From Macrostomum hystrix (lineage: Eukaryota; Platyhelminthes; Macrostomidae), in contig CATNEN010000008.1 in assembly GCA_950097015.1 (NCBI GenBank), positions 682,001 to 746,000 of the forward strand: DNA of 64,000 nt. Reading direction: 5' to 3'. Position 1 is the stretch's first letter. Each line of letters opens with the position of its first letter. This document shows positions 1 to 10,782 of this stretch, piece after piece. The notes beneath the pieces are model-generated. The model saw nothing but the letters and a program-made list of their open reading frames with translations. It did no database searches and had not been told where the DNA came from. The position numbers were made by a program, and so were the translations under genes.

Positions 1-603
1 AATCACAAGTAACTGAATGCTTGGCTTGATGCTCTCTTAATAAAAAATCATCCTCCTGAATCACTTTGTCGATGAGTTAAGGACAAATTAGCTAAACACA
101 AAAAACACATAATTTCGTGTTTTTGTGTTTCTACCTAATAAGCATCCTTGTCATTTGTATGCACAATCACAAGTAACTGAATGCTTGGCTTGATGCTCTC
201 TTAATAAAAAATCATCCTCCTGAATCACTTTGTCGATGAGTTAAGGACAAATTAGCTAAACACAAAAAACACATAATTTCGTGTTTTTGTGTTTCTACCT
301 AATAAGCATCCTTGTCATTTGTATGCACAATCACAAGTAACTGAATGCTTGGCTTGATGCTCTCTTAATAAAAAATCATCCTCCTGAATCACTTTGTCGT
401 TGAGTTAAGGACAAATTAGCTAAACACAAAAAACACATAATTTCGTGTTTTTGTGTTTCTACCTAATAAGCATCCTTGTCATTTGTATGCACAATCACAA
501 GTAACTGAATGCTTGGCTTGATGCTCTCTTAATAAAAAATCATCCTCCTGAATCACTTTGTCCATGAGTTAAGGACAAATTAGCTAAACACAAAAACACG
601 AAA
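1..603 (-). repeat. 164-bp satellite array, left (inverted) block
   Basis: About 3.6 copies of a 164-bp unit in head-to-tail order, reverse-complement to the block that follows. The period is seen from the recurrence of AATCACAAGTAACTGAATGC at 1 and 165. The array runs off the left edge of the window, so its true size is unknown. No coding potential is seen. Confidence 0.95.
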
Positions 604-3600
604 TTATGTGTTTTTTGTGTTTAGCTAATTTGTCCTTAACTCATCGACAAAGTGATTCAGGAGGATGATTTTTTATTAAGAGAGCATCAAGCCAAGCATT
701 CAGTTACTTGTGATTGTGCATACAAATGACAAGGATGCTTATTAGGTAGAAAACACAAAAACACGAAATTATGTGTTTTATGTGTTTAGCTAATTTGTCC
801 TTAACTCAACGACAAAGTGATTCAGGAGGATGATTTTTTATTAAGAGAGCATCAAGCCAAGCATTCAGTTACTTGTGATTGTGCATACAAATGACAAGGA
901 TGCTTATTAGGTAGAAACACAAAAACACGAAATTATGTGTTTTTTGTGTTTAGCTAATTTGTCCTTAACTCAACGACAAAGTGATTCAGGAGGATGATTT
1001 TTTATTAAGAGAGCATCAAGCCAAGCATTCAGTTACTTGTGATTGTGCATACAAATGACAAGGATGCTTATTAGGTAGAAACACAAAAACACGAAATTAT
1101 GTGTTTTTTGTGTTTAGCTAATTTGTCCTTAACTCAACGACAAAGTGATTCAGGAGGATGATTTTTTATTAAGAGAGCATCAAGCCAAGCATTCAGTTAC
1201 TTGTGATTGTGCATACAAATGACAAGGATGCTTATTAGGTAGAAACACAAAAACACGAAATTATGTGTTTTTTGTGTTTAGCTAATTTGTCCTTAACTCA
1301 ACGACAAAGTGATTCAGGAGGATGATTTTTTATTAAGAGAGCATCAAGCCAAGCATTCAGTTACTTGTGATTGTGCATACAAATGACAAGGATGCTTATT
1401 AGGTAGAAACACAAAAACACGAAATTATGTGTTTTTTGTGTTTAGCTAATTTGTCCTTAACTCATGGACAAAGTGATTCAGGAGGATGATTTTTTATTAA
1501 GAGAGCATCAAGCCAAGCATTCAGTTACTTGTGATTGTGCATACAAATGACAAGGATGCTTATTAGGTAGAAACACAAAAACACGAAATTATGTGTTTTT
1601 TGTGTTTAGCTAATTTGTCCTTAACTCAACGACAAAGTGATTCAGGAGGATGATTTTTTATTAAGAGAGCATCAAGCCAAGCATTCAGTTACTTGTGATT
1701 GTGCATACAAATGACAAGGATGCTTATTAGGTAGAAACACAAAAACACGAAATTATGTGTTTTTTGTGTTTAGCTAATTTGTCCTTAACTCATGGACAAA
1801 GTGATTCAGGAGGATGATTTTTTATTAAGAGAGCATCAAGCCAAGCATTCAGTTACTTGTGATTGTGCATACAAATGACAAGGATGCTTATTAGGTAGAA
1901 ACACAAAAACACGAAATTATGTGTTTTTGTGTTTAGCTAATTTGTCCTTAACTCAACGACAAAGTGATTCAGGAGGATGATTTTTTATTAAGAGAGCATC
2001 AAGCCAAGCATTCAGTTACTTGTGATTGTGCATACAAATGACAAGGATGCTTATTAGGTAGAAACACAAAAACACGAAATTATGTGTTTTATGTGTTTAG
2101 CTAATTTGTCCTTAACTCATGGACAAAGTGATTCAGGAGGATGATTTTTTATTAAGAGAGCATCAAGCCAAGCATTCAGTTACTTGTGATTGTGCATACA
2201 AATGACAAGGATGCTTATTAGGTAGAAACACAAAAACACGAAATTATGTGTTTTTTGTGTTTAGCTAATTTGTCCTTAACTCAACGACAAAGTGATTCAG
2301 GAGGATGATTTTTTATTAAGAGAGCATCAAGCCAAGCATTCAGTTACTTGTGATTGTGCATACAAATGACAAGGATGCTTATTAGGTAGAAACACAAAAA
2401 CACGAAATTATGTGTTTTTATGTGTTTAGCTAATTTGTCCTTAACTCATCGACAAAGTGATTCAGGAGGATGATTTTTTATTAAGAGAGCATCAAGCCAA
2501 GCATTCAGTTACTTGTGATTGTGCATACAAATGACAAGGATGCTTATTAGGTAGAAACACAAAAACACGAAATTATGTGTTTTTTGTGTTTAGCTAATTT
2601 GTCCTTAACTCATGGACAAAGTGATTCAGGAGGATGATTTTTTATTAAGAGAGCATCAAGCCAAGCATTCAGTTACTTGTGATTGATGCATACAAATGAC
2701 AAGGATGCTTATTAGGTAGAAACACAAAAACACGAAATTATGTGTTTTTTGTGTTTAGCTAATTTGTCCTTAACTCAACGACAAAGTGATTCAGGAGGAT
2801 GATTTTTTATTAAGAGAGCATCAAGCCAAGCATTCAGTTACTTGTGATTGATGCATACAAATGACAAGGATGCTTATTAGGTAGAAACACAAAAACACGA
2901 AATTATGTGTTTTTTGTGTTTAGCTAATTTGTCCTTAACTCATCGACAAAGTGATTCAGGAGGATGATTTTTTATTAAGAGAGCATCAAGCCAAGCATTC
3001 AGTTACTTGTGATTGTGCATACAAATGACAAGGATGCTTATTAGGTAGAAACACAAAAACACGAAATTATGTGTTTTTTGTGTTTAGCTAATTTGTCCTT
3101 AACTCATCGACAAAGTGATTCAGGAGGATGATTTTTTATTAAGAGAGCATCAAGCCAAGCATTCAGTTACTTGTGATTGTGCATACAAATGACAAGGATG
3201 CTTATTAGGTAGAAACACAAAAACACGAAATTATGTGTTTTTTGTGTTTAGCTAATTTGTCCTTAACTCAACGACAAAGTGATTCAGGAGGATGATTTTT
3301 TATTAAGAGAGCATCAAGCCAAGCATTCAGTTACTTGTGATTGTGCATACAAATGACAAGGATGCTTATTAGGTAGAAACACAAAAACACGAAATTATGT
3401 GTTTTTTGTGTTTAGCTAATTTGTCCTTAACTCATGGACAAAGTGATTCAGGAGGATGATTTTTTATTAAGAGAGCATCAAGTCAAGCATTCAGTTACTT
3501 GTGATTGTGCATACAAATGACAAGGATGCTTATTAGGTAGAAACACAAAAACACGAAATTATGTGTTTTTTGTGTTTAGCTAATTTGTCCTTAACTCAAC

Positions 3601-3913
3601 GACAAAGTGATTCAGGAGGATGATTTTTTATTAAGAGAGCATCAAGCCAAGCATTCAGTTACTTGTGATTGTGCATACAAATGACAAGGATGCTTATTAG
3701 GTAGAAACACAAAAACACGAAATTATGTGTTTTTTGTGTTTAGCTAATTTGTCCTTAACTCATCGACAAAGTGATTCAGGAGGATGATTTTTTATTAAGA
3801 GAGCATCAAGCCAAGCATTCAGTTACTTGTGATTGTGCATACAAATGACAAGGATGCTTATTAGGTAGAAACACAAAAACACGAAATTATGTGTTTTTTG
3901 TGTTTAGCTAATT
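604..3913 (+). repeat. 164-bp satellite array, right block
   Basis: About 20 head-to-tail copies of the same unit. Copies are nearly identical and differ mainly at one site (ACTCAACGAC, ACTCATCGAC or ACTCATGGAC). Each unit carries a near-palindrome formed by AAACACAAAAACACGAAATT followed by ATGTGTTTTTTGTGTTT, and the orientation switch at about 604 falls inside it. The high identity suggests recent amplification or active homogenisation. Confidence 0.95.
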
Positions 3914-4065
3914 GTCATTATCTGACTAAACAAAGGGACACAGAGAAGTGGTTTCTTGTTAAGAAATTTAAGAATGTTTGTTATTCTTTGCAATCAAGCC
4001 TTTGGGTATGAGTGATTGAGTATACAATTGACTATTAAGTAAATAAAGGTGAACATATCAAACAC
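3914..4065 (+). repeat. Diverged edge monomer of the 164-bp satellite
   Basis: After the last regular unit the sequence still follows the monomer loosely: GTCATTATCTGACTAAACAA for the TTGTCCTTAACTCAACGACA segment, then a TTAAGA block, GTGATTGAGTATACAA and ATCAAACACAG. It looks like a decayed boundary copy, as is common at the edges of satellite arrays. Confidence 0.5.
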
Positions 4066-6460
4066 AGTTTAATATATATAACAACTTGAAAATAGCTAGT
4101 ATATGACTATTTGGTATAGTATTTGCCTAATTTATATATCCTAATATCTATAATTGGCACTAAATATTGACAGTAAAATTAAAAGTCAGTAATTTGTGCA
4201 CAGAAATGGAAGCTAAACATAATAGATGAGACAGATTCAAAAATTAAAATACTTGTAGAAATCCTATGTAAAAATAGTAAACTTTCTTTAATTTATTGAT
4301 TGGTTCTACAAGAATTAATAGAATAGAATAGTTCTAGCTTGACAGCCAACCCAAAACCTTCTAGGACTAGGCCTAGCAACTTTTGAATGTTTCTTGCCTA
4401 ATAATGTCACGGATCAAGCCTGAGTTTCCCAATAGTCAGCTATGACCTATCATAGGCTAAATAAAAAGTAACTACATTTATTATTTACATATGCACTTTT
4501 TGTACACACCAGCTTGTTTGTATTGTAATGTACAAGCTTGGGAAATAAGTGCATGGGCTTAATTGCATGCAATATGTAAATATTGATAGTGCAAATCAAA
4601 CAGATTTTCATAGCTAAAGTAGGCCTATATTTATAATTGTTTAATTTGACAATGATGAGAAGAAGGAATGAACTTTCAAAAAAGTATTTTCTTTAATTTT
4701 AGTAATATCCGTTGGTATTACTACGAGACTGTTTCTTAAAAATTAAATATTAGACTCAAACTCAATGAACTAAATTAAAGTCAAGTCAATGAACTCAATT
4801 AAATATTTAGATAGTTGACATATATTATGAATTATGTTCTGATAACTAGTTCTAGTCATTACTGCAGTGCATCATGGTTTCTGAGAATCAGAATTTTAGA
4901 CTAACTAAATCAATAAATATACATTTTATTCCATAATGCATTCACTAGCTTGAAGGAAGCGATAGATCTTTTCTGTTAATACACGTGCAGGACACTGGCT
5001 TAAAAAACCGCACTTTTACGTAACGTAAACAACCGCTTAGAAACTATGGAAGGTGGAAACTAAAAGCGGAATATCTTTGCAACAACAAATTGAATCGAGC
5101 CAGTTTTTTATTATGCACCAGTTATAAGACTTTGCTTTCTGGCCCAAAACTTGGCCCAGGATTTCCTTCGTCTTTTGTGTGAGAACTGCCACGAAGTAGA
5201 TCCCTGTTGCATTTTTTGAAACTTTGAAGAGTTGTAAAAAGCTTATTACAGAATATTAAATGTGCCTCATTGTCTTAAAAGATGAGATTTCTATTGCAGT
5301 TTTAGGAAAATGAAATGGCCCAGGATTCCCTTTTAAACCAAGAGCACTAGAGCTCAGCCGCATGTCAGCCGCATGCCAGCCGCATATGGTCTGAGTTTAA
5401 TCACCTCATTTTTTTTTCATCCATGTCCGGCTTAATTGGAAATGTGTGGCCCAGAGAAATTTTGATTAGTTTAATAAAATTTGATAGGTTTTATTGCTGG
5501 CCCAAGCTGCTTTCAAAATCGATGCGGCTGAGGTGCGGCTAGCTTTTGGTCAGTGAAGATTAGCCATAAATTAAAAAAATGTTTGTGCCTTTAAGCAAGT
5601 AACAAAAACACTTAAAGAACGAGAAGCATTTTCAACCAATAGTTTTATTAATCAATAGATTTTTATTTTAAGGTTTAATATTAGTGTGATCAAATGACCA
5701 AGATTTGTTATGCAAATTAACTTTCCGGATTTAAAATTCACCCGCTTTTAATGGAGTGCATCGAAAAATATGTGCAGTAAATATTTACATATTTACTGCA
5801 CATATTTACACTGCGTAAATTGCATTAAATTACATAAATAAAAGCTGCTAAAATAATTAGCAGCCTAATTTGGCCTTCCGACATAAATTGTCTGCCTTTA
5901 ATGTTGTATCAGGGCTGCGGCATCTTATGTATTCTAGATCCTACTGGAAGTCAATGTAAAATTACATTTATTGAAGTTTGTAAAAAATGTTCCTCTTAGT
6001 AATTCCTTTAGGTCGGGTTAGCCCCTGCAGCTAATTTAAGTCAGTCAATTTTAAAGATTAATTAAGGGCTAGCAAAACGAACCTAATAGTGATTTATATT
6101 AGTCCGGCGCGATAAGTTGACTTTCGCTTGTCCATGGTAATTAATAAGTATTGGAAATTCATCTCTAGAATAAAAAAGTTATAACCAAATTTTATTTTTT
6201 AGAAACCAACGTAACACAAAAAATCGCTATAACCAGGTTCTGAAGCCAGCAAAAACATATGCAACGGTAAATAAAAATAAATTACTGCATAGATTAAGAA
6301 ACATAGATCGAATGTTTATTTTGACCTTGGCATATTCAGAACGATGCATGCTATTGGGGAGCAGAAACATTACATGTTAAAAATGTTGGAATGCATCGGC
6401 TGCATTTGAATGAAATATATTAAGCAGAGCTAAATGTAGACAGTCTTTTATGAATGTAAG
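4066..6460. other. AT-rich intergenic DNA, no gene seen
   Basis: No ORF with coding character, no RNA gene and no strong element is seen. Minor structure: a short 10-11-bp repeat of CAGCCGCATG at about 5356-5388, with inverted GCGGCTG-like copies near 5522-5540, and the perfect hairpin listed at 5768-5805. Confidence 0.6.
5768..5805. repeat. Perfect 17-bp inverted repeat (hairpin)
   Basis: The arm ATATGTGCAGTAAATAT is followed by the 4-base spacer TTAC and then the exact reverse complement ATATTTACTGCACATAT. It is AT-rich and stands alone, with no flanking duplicated target site seen. It could extrude as a cruciform or form an RNA hairpin; no function is claimed. Confidence 0.9.
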
Positions 6461-6469
6461 TCTGAATGC

Positions 6470-6475
6470 TTTATT
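6470..6475 (-). promoter_or_regulatory. Poly(A) signal AATAAA of the small secreted-peptide gene
   Basis: TTTATT on the plus strand is AATAAA on the minus strand, about 24 bases after the stop codon of the 88-residue ORF. It is the expected 3' end signal for a very short 3' UTR. Confidence 0.6.
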
Positions 6476-6498
6476 TAAACTCAGAAATATATGTTTCC

Positions 6499-6765
6499 TT
6501 AATCGATGAGGCGCGGTCTTGGATCTCGGTTTCCAGTCGGTCGGTTGCTGAAATAGTCGTACAAAGCGCTCTCAAGCGGCATTCCACCGAACGCTTTGGC
6601 CTGTTGATTCTCCTGTCCGTGTTCATCTCCAGATGAATCGTAATCGTCTTCGCTGCTCATGTCGTACTCTTCTTTTCTCAGCGATCGACCCTTTGCCAGG
6701 CTTACCTGATGACTTAGCAGGACTATTACGAGAATTCCTACCGACTTTGTGTAAGAACCACGCAT
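6499..6765 (-). CDS. Small acidic secreted peptide or propeptide, 88 aa, unknown
   Basis: I do not recognise this gene. The 88-residue product begins with a clear signal peptide (basic MRGSYTK, hydrophobic core GILVIVLL, likely cleavage after VSLA, about residue 24). Next come a basic stretch KGRSLRK (25-31), an acidic Ser/Asp/Glu segment (32-50) and a more ordered tail with LESALYDYF and RPRLID at the C-terminus. An LRK basic site could be a convertase site, so a neuropeptide or hormone precursor is possible. However, there is no Gly-Lys-Arg amidation signal, and the RPRL ending only faintly recalls RPRF peptides. Support for a real gene: a TATA box 93 bases upstream of the ATG and AATAAA just after the stop. 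It appears to be a single exon, transcribed away from the orphan gene at 7610. Confidence 0.6.
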   Translation of the reverse strand: MRGSYTKSVGILVIVLLSHQVSLAKGRSLRKEEYDMSSEDDYDSSGDEHGQENQQAKAFGGMPLESALYDYFSNRPTGNRDPRPRLID

Positions 6766-6856
6766 ATCTATTCAGATGTGAACAAGCTGCCAAAGTATAG
6801 GCTCTCTACAGAAAAGATAACCAAATATAGCTTAAGAGCTCAATGCAGGAGAGTTA

Positions 6857-6863
6857 ATTTATA
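6857..6863 (-). promoter_or_regulatory. TATA box of the small secreted-peptide gene
   Basis: TATAAAT on the minus strand, about 93 bases before the ATG at 6765. Transcription would start near 6830 and give a 5' UTR of about 65 bases. Confidence 0.5.
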
Positions 6864-7536
6864 TATTTTAAATAGTGAACGCATAAATCCATGATGTACT
6901 GGCTTGGCCATGCAGAACGGCGTACTTATTTCTCCAAAGCTGCTTTACGATGCGTGTGGTGAATTTGAGATCCGTCATTTCTATATTTTTATAGACGCCA
7001 ACACCATGCAAGCACATCATTGCATTTTGCTTTCTTATAAACTGAGCCTATATAACCGTGGGAGACTTTTGAGCAGAAGACAAATGACTGCTGTGCAATT
7101 AATTGGCTAGTTTTATTATGCTCAAGCTCTGCTTTCTGCCGAGGCATATGATGAGCACATAATAACACAATATAGCTAGTCGAAGCCTGATCACTATATA
7201 ATTAACTTTCGAAAATCTTTACAGAATCTTTACAGCATAATAAATACCCTTTAAACCCAGGAGAGATAAGATCTGTCGTGTAAACCTTTTCGGTTGCGAA
7301 AACACGTTTAATTTGGCAGTAGAGCTTCTGAAGAGCTAAAGACTTCTAAGCCTATTGAATCCCCCTTACACGAGATGGAATGTCAGACAACTCTCTGTTG
7401 GTTGATGGTGCAAGAATAAATGCTCACTTTGCTTGCAAGGCGGGACTAAAAAGCTGCATGGGCTCTAGTACTGAGGGGCGGCCATAGACTATTGTGTGTT
7501 TTTTAGTCTCCTCGGGGCGTTGGAACCATTCAACGG

Positions 7537-7543
7537 TATAAAG
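7537..7543 (+). promoter_or_regulatory. TATA box (TATAAAG) of the orphan two-helix gene
   Basis: TATAAAG lies 73 bases before the ATG at 7610, which predicts a start site near 7568 and a 5' UTR of about 40 bases. The in-frame ORF extends further upstream, but only to a GTG; the TATA position argues for the ATG. Confidence 0.6.
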
Positions 7544-7609
7544 CTATATGTATATACTCCAAACTATATTAAAATCATACAATCAATTCACATCATATCT
7601 TTCAAAGCA

Positions 7610-8368
7610 ATGTCCTCCAAAGCAGACAGAAAAGTTGTTGAAGTTGACTTGGCCAACTCGATAAAAGATCTGTCACGGCTGATCACTGAAGAAAGCACCT
7701 CGGAAGAGGAGGACAATGACGACGAAAAAGAGCCGCGAGAGAGCCACTCATCGCAGCCAGAGATCGACAAAAAATTTGTCGATGCTGAGAGAGGCCTATT
7801 TGGCTTCAAGCGATGGTTGGTCCACACGCATCAGCTTGGCAGGCGCGCCAACCGACTGCTTCAGGCGGTGAAATCGATGCAGGTGTCACGAGAGCACCGT
7901 GATCGCCTATCCGATATGGTGCGACTGAATCTTCTACTTGAGTGCAACAATTCCATTGGATTGAACGCCGATGGAAGTCTGCGCAAATCGGATGTGGAGA
8001 CTATTACCACCCGATCTGACTGGAACAGCGAGTTCAATGCCGATGAAGAAGATGCGATGCAGGACGACGCCGAGATTCTCATGATAAAGGAGAGCATGCT
8101 GAAGGGTTCATCGCGCAGTCACAGCCTGCTATATTTCACGCTGCTCCTGCTAGCCGCTTCCGTTGTAGCTTCGGTGATGGCGCCGTTGTGGCTCAAATGG
8201 CACGCCGATTGGCTGATCCTGGTCACGTCGACGACTGCGAGCCTGATGATCTCCGTGGCGGTGTTTGTTCGAGCTGGTCGCAGACGATGCTCCTTAGCGG
8301 CCTATCGCGAGATGGGCAAAGAGCTGCAGAGCAATCGCATCATGATCAGCACGATTCGCCACGGCTGA
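7610..8368 (+). CDS. Orphan protein with acidic N-terminus and C-terminal membrane hairpin, 252 aa
   Basis: I do not recognise the family. Read from the ATG at 7610 (MSSKADRKVV), the single uninterrupted exon encodes 252 residues. Residues 1-60 are charged, with an acidic run at 27-42. Residues 61-110 look helical and basic (RGLFGFKRWL, QLGRRANRLLQAV). Residues 135-165 are acidic again. Two hydrophobic helices follow, about 173-194 and 201-220, separated by a short LKWHAD turn, then a basic RAGRRR and a 30-residue cytosolic-type tail. There is no signal peptide, so a C-terminal membrane hairpin is likely. A TATA box upstream and two AATAAA motifs (8424, 8468) downstream make it a compact intronless gene, possibly a retrocopy. 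Function unknown. Confidence 0.75.
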   Translation: MSSKADRKVVEVDLANSIKDLSRLITEESTSEEEDNDDEKEPRESHSSQPEIDKKFVDAERGLFGFKRWLVHTHQLGRRANRLLQAVKSMQVSREHRDRLSDMVRLNLLLECNNSIGLNADGSLRKSDVETITTRSDWNSEFNADEEDAMQDDAEILMIKESMLKGSSRSHSLLYFTLLLLAASVVASVMAPLWLKWHADWLILVTSTTASLMISVAVFVRAGRRRCSLAAYREMGKELQSNRIMISTIRHG

Positions 8369-8423
8369 GCATGCAACGACCGATTGCAGATAAACAAACT
8401 TATTATGAAAGCCAAGCTTATTT

Positions 8424-8473
8424 AATAAACTGCAGATTTCACAAGATCTTTAATTCTTCTGCTGTAAAATAAA
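8424..8473 (+). promoter_or_regulatory. Two poly(A) signals of the orphan gene
   Basis: AATAAA occurs at 8424-8429 and again at 8468-8473, 56 and 100 bases after the stop codon. Either could end the transcript. Confidence 0.6.
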
Positions 8474-8613
8474 TTACATTTTTTAAGTATTCAGAAGTAT
8501 TTTTGAAGTATTTTTGCTCACGCAGGTAGACTTCGAAGGGACCTTAGGAAACGAGGTTGAATTTTCGCTTCCCAGAAATTTCAAATTCAAAGCCACCCAA
8601 TTTCATAAATCCC

Positions 8614-8626
8614 AACACTTCATGTA
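8614..8626 (+). repeat. Target-site duplication, left copy
   Basis: AACACTTCATGTA, identical to 8953-8965. The two copies flank the SINE between them exactly, which is the signature of LINE-mediated insertion. Confidence 0.9.
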
Positions 8627-8952
8627 GGGGGCTGAATGGCAGAGCGGTTAACGCGTTTGCCTATCGCACCAAGGTACCTGAGCTCGATTCCGCGGCGAGG
8701 CCACACTAAATTGGCTTGGAAGCTTGGAGGCTTGATGTACAATTTGCGTCCTTAACAACTAAGAACCTCAAAGGCACAATGAGAGTGTACACTGCCTGAC
8801 GATGAGAAAGTCAGGGTAGATGTACACACCTGTGCGCGTGTGTGCTCAGGAGTCAGTGAAATGGGCAGAATTGCCTCCTCGCTGGCTGCAGGTCTAGTAT
8901 AGTGTCACCAAAAGATGTGCCGTCCTGCAATTACGAGCGTATAATTAACATT
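8627..8952 (+). mobile_element. tRNA-derived SINE (family 1), full-length copy, 326 bp
   Basis: The 5' end resembles the A box of a Ser/Leu-type tRNA (TGGCAGAGCGGTTAACGCG), and a B-box-like GAGCTCGATTCC follows about 45 bases later. The body then contains CTGCCTGACGATGAGAAAGT, TGTACACACCTG and TGCCTCCTCGCTGGCTGC, and a short AT-rich tail ends the copy. The 13-bp duplication on both sides fixes the ends. The same body sequence recurs at 56849-57093, and the head recurs at 49156-49235. Confidence 0.9.
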
Positions 8953-8965
8953 AACACTTCATGTA
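8953..8965 (+). repeat. Target-site duplication, right copy
   Basis: AACACTTCATGTA, a perfect match to 8614-8626 on the other side of the SINE. Confidence 0.9.
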
Positions 8966-9972
8966 ATAAATTTCAGCCTCCCAGAATCCAGAATTACGCC
9001 CTTCAATAATGGAAAATACGTATTTATCAAGGATACCAAGGACATCACGGTCGGTAATTAAACCTCTGACTAAAAGCTATCATAAACAGATTAAGGCTAT
9101 AAAATCTTAATTTTACATTCATGAAATTCATTCATTCATAGTATTAGAAGCTATTTGATAGTTAAACTAGTGTTAAGCCAGATCCGAAAAATGAATGTAA
9201 TTTAATTTAAAATCTATACAATATAAAAAAGCAAAACGAAAAAGCTTGTAACTTCCATGGAATAATGTATTTGCCTTTGATAAATAAAATTACAGGTAAC
9301 AGAATTTTAATTATTGCTACTTTAAGTACAGTAATTATAACTGGAGTAATTATAACTGGAGCTATCGGCAGGCATAGAATAAAAAATGATAAATTCAAGA
9401 TGTGAGCTTACATAAAGTGACTCATCTTGAAAGAGCTAATTTATAGGAATAGTAGAACTATATCCGGAAAAAATTCCGGAATTATTCGCATTACAGATTC
9501 TACAACTAGAGCCAGTTAATTGATTGTTTCGTTTTTTAATGCTATCAGTCGGGGTTCTGGCTGTGGCTGCTTGAATCGTTTAAAATTATATTTTCGATAC
9601 AATTAGATTTTAGATTTTTCAAATATGTTGAGAAGAAATTGAATGCAATAATTAATATGCAATAAAACAAGACGCAATAACTAGATAACCCGGAGTACTT
9701 TTTGTTAGTTTTAAGGATTTTCTATCTTTTTTGTTGTAGAATAGATGGAAATGGAAGCCAAATTTATACTCAAGTATTTCTACCCTAATTTATATTCCCC
9801 GATTCGACTTCCGACCACTTAGTCAAAAGTCTAAATCTTTAATCACTGGGTTGATTAAACCAGTTGAACTAGCAGCTGTGCTATATAATTCAAGCACAAT
9901 CCTAACACTCGAATTAAAGTCTCAATAATTAATATCGGGTAATACTTCTGAAGTAGTAAAATTAGTAATACA
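8966..9972. other. Intergenic DNA, no gene seen
   Basis: AT-rich, no convincing ORF. A perfect TCCGGAA/TTCCGGA inverted repeat with a 4-base spacer lies at 9463-9480. It contains the core ETS site CCGGAA on both strands, downstream of the ETS gene; its significance is unknown. A 17-bp direct repeat (GTAATTATAACTGGAG) is at about 9330-9361. Confidence 0.5.
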
Positions 9973-10182
9973 GGTTGTAGCCTAGTGCTTATAGCGCGTC
10001 GGACTCACGACTTGAAGGTCGGGGGTTCGAGTCCCGACTGAAATGGAACAATTTGTGTCCTTTAAAGCAAGACACTTAACTCTGCATTGCTTCAGTTCAC
10101 CAAGCTCTTAATTTGGTACCAGCATTAGCTGGGGCTGTGCTGTCTGCCGTACATCTGGCCCGATCGGGCAGGTGTAATAAAT
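9973..10182 (+). mobile_element. tRNA-derived SINE (family 2)
   Basis: The head is tRNA-like: TAGCCTAGTGCTTATAGCGC (A-box region), a degenerate anticodon arm around CTCACGA, then the excellent B box GGGTTCGAGTCCC. The central part GTGTCCTTTAAAGCAAGACA then CTTAACTC resembles, from memory, the central domain of SINEs widespread in marine invertebrates. It ends with an AATAAATATATTC tail. It lies about 65 bases beyond the ETS stop codon, so it probably sits in that gene's 3' UTR in antisense orientation. Confidence 0.75.
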
Positions 10183-10248
10183 ATATTCTTTTATCATTCC
10201 TATTTTTTTACTATAATTAGGTCTTCCCAATCGGCCATCACCATCACA

Positions 10249-10782
10249 TCATCGGCACACCTGCACTGGCCTCACAATGCCTTTCTCAACCAGACTGGAA
10301 TAGTAGGTCGGATTGTTAGCAGCGATGAAGGACTGCACGCTGGGATTCTCCAGGTTAAAGGCGAAGTGGACCCGCTTGTGAGCCTGGCCCCTGCCGTCGC
10401 GCAGCATAACTCCGTAATATCTGTTAGCTGGCCTAGTGAAATAGTCCCGAATGCAGCGACTCATCTTCTCGTAGCTCATGTTCCGATTGCGCTTATAACC
10501 GCCCCATAGTCGGGCAACCTCGTTGGTGTCGTTGAATCGGAACACGCCCGAGTGAGTCCACTGGTCGGCGGACCAGGCCAGGCCGGAGTGGCCGCGGAGC
10601 AGCAGCAGCAGCAGAAACTGCCACAGCAGCATCGGTCGCTGCTTCTTTGGCCTGCTGGGGATCGACTTCTGCTGTTTGGCTTCCGCTACTGCTGCTGCTG
10701 CTACTGCTGCTGCTGCTGCTGCTCCCGACTGCTGGTCGGTATAAATCATGTTAGCGTCTAGGTAGCATGGCGACTCTGAAAG
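10249..10782 (-). CDS. ETS-domain transcription factor, last exon
   Basis: ETS factors bind GGAA-core DNA through a winged helix-turn-helix. This exon encodes a diverged but clear ETS domain: helix 1 LLWQFLLLLLL, WSADQWTHSGVFRFNDTNEV (strands and wing), ARLWGGYKRNRNMSY, and the recognition helix EKMSRCIRDYF with both DNA-contacting arginines kept. HFAFN matches the final strand (family KFVYKF). A longer loop (RPANRYYGVMLRDGRGQAHK) separates helix 3 from that strand. An Ala-rich, Lys/Gln tract precedes the domain and about 30 residues follow it. The exon begins after a good acceptor (TTGCTTTCAG) in phase 1, so the protein probably starts in an upstream exon; an internal ATG (MIYTDQQSG) is the alternative. 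The subfamily cannot be assigned. Confidence 0.85.
   Translation of the reverse strand, partial: LSESPCYLDANMIYTDQQSGAAAAAAVAAAAVAEAKQQKSIPSRPKKQRPMLLWQFLLLLLLRGHSGLAWSADQWTHSGVFRFNDTNEVARLWGGYKRNRNMSYEKMSRCIRDYFTRPANRYYGVMLRDGRGQAHKRVHFAFNLENPSVQSFIAANNPTYYSSLVEKGIVRPVQVCR

Noticed and set aside
7496-7609. Upstream extension of the orphan gene ORF
   Set aside because: It begins with GTG, not ATG, and overlaps the TATA box; the ATG at 7610 is the better start.
9973-10045. Functional tRNA (apparent CAC anticodon)
   Set aside because: The anticodon stem has several mismatches and no acceptor stem closes; the downstream body marks it as a SINE head.
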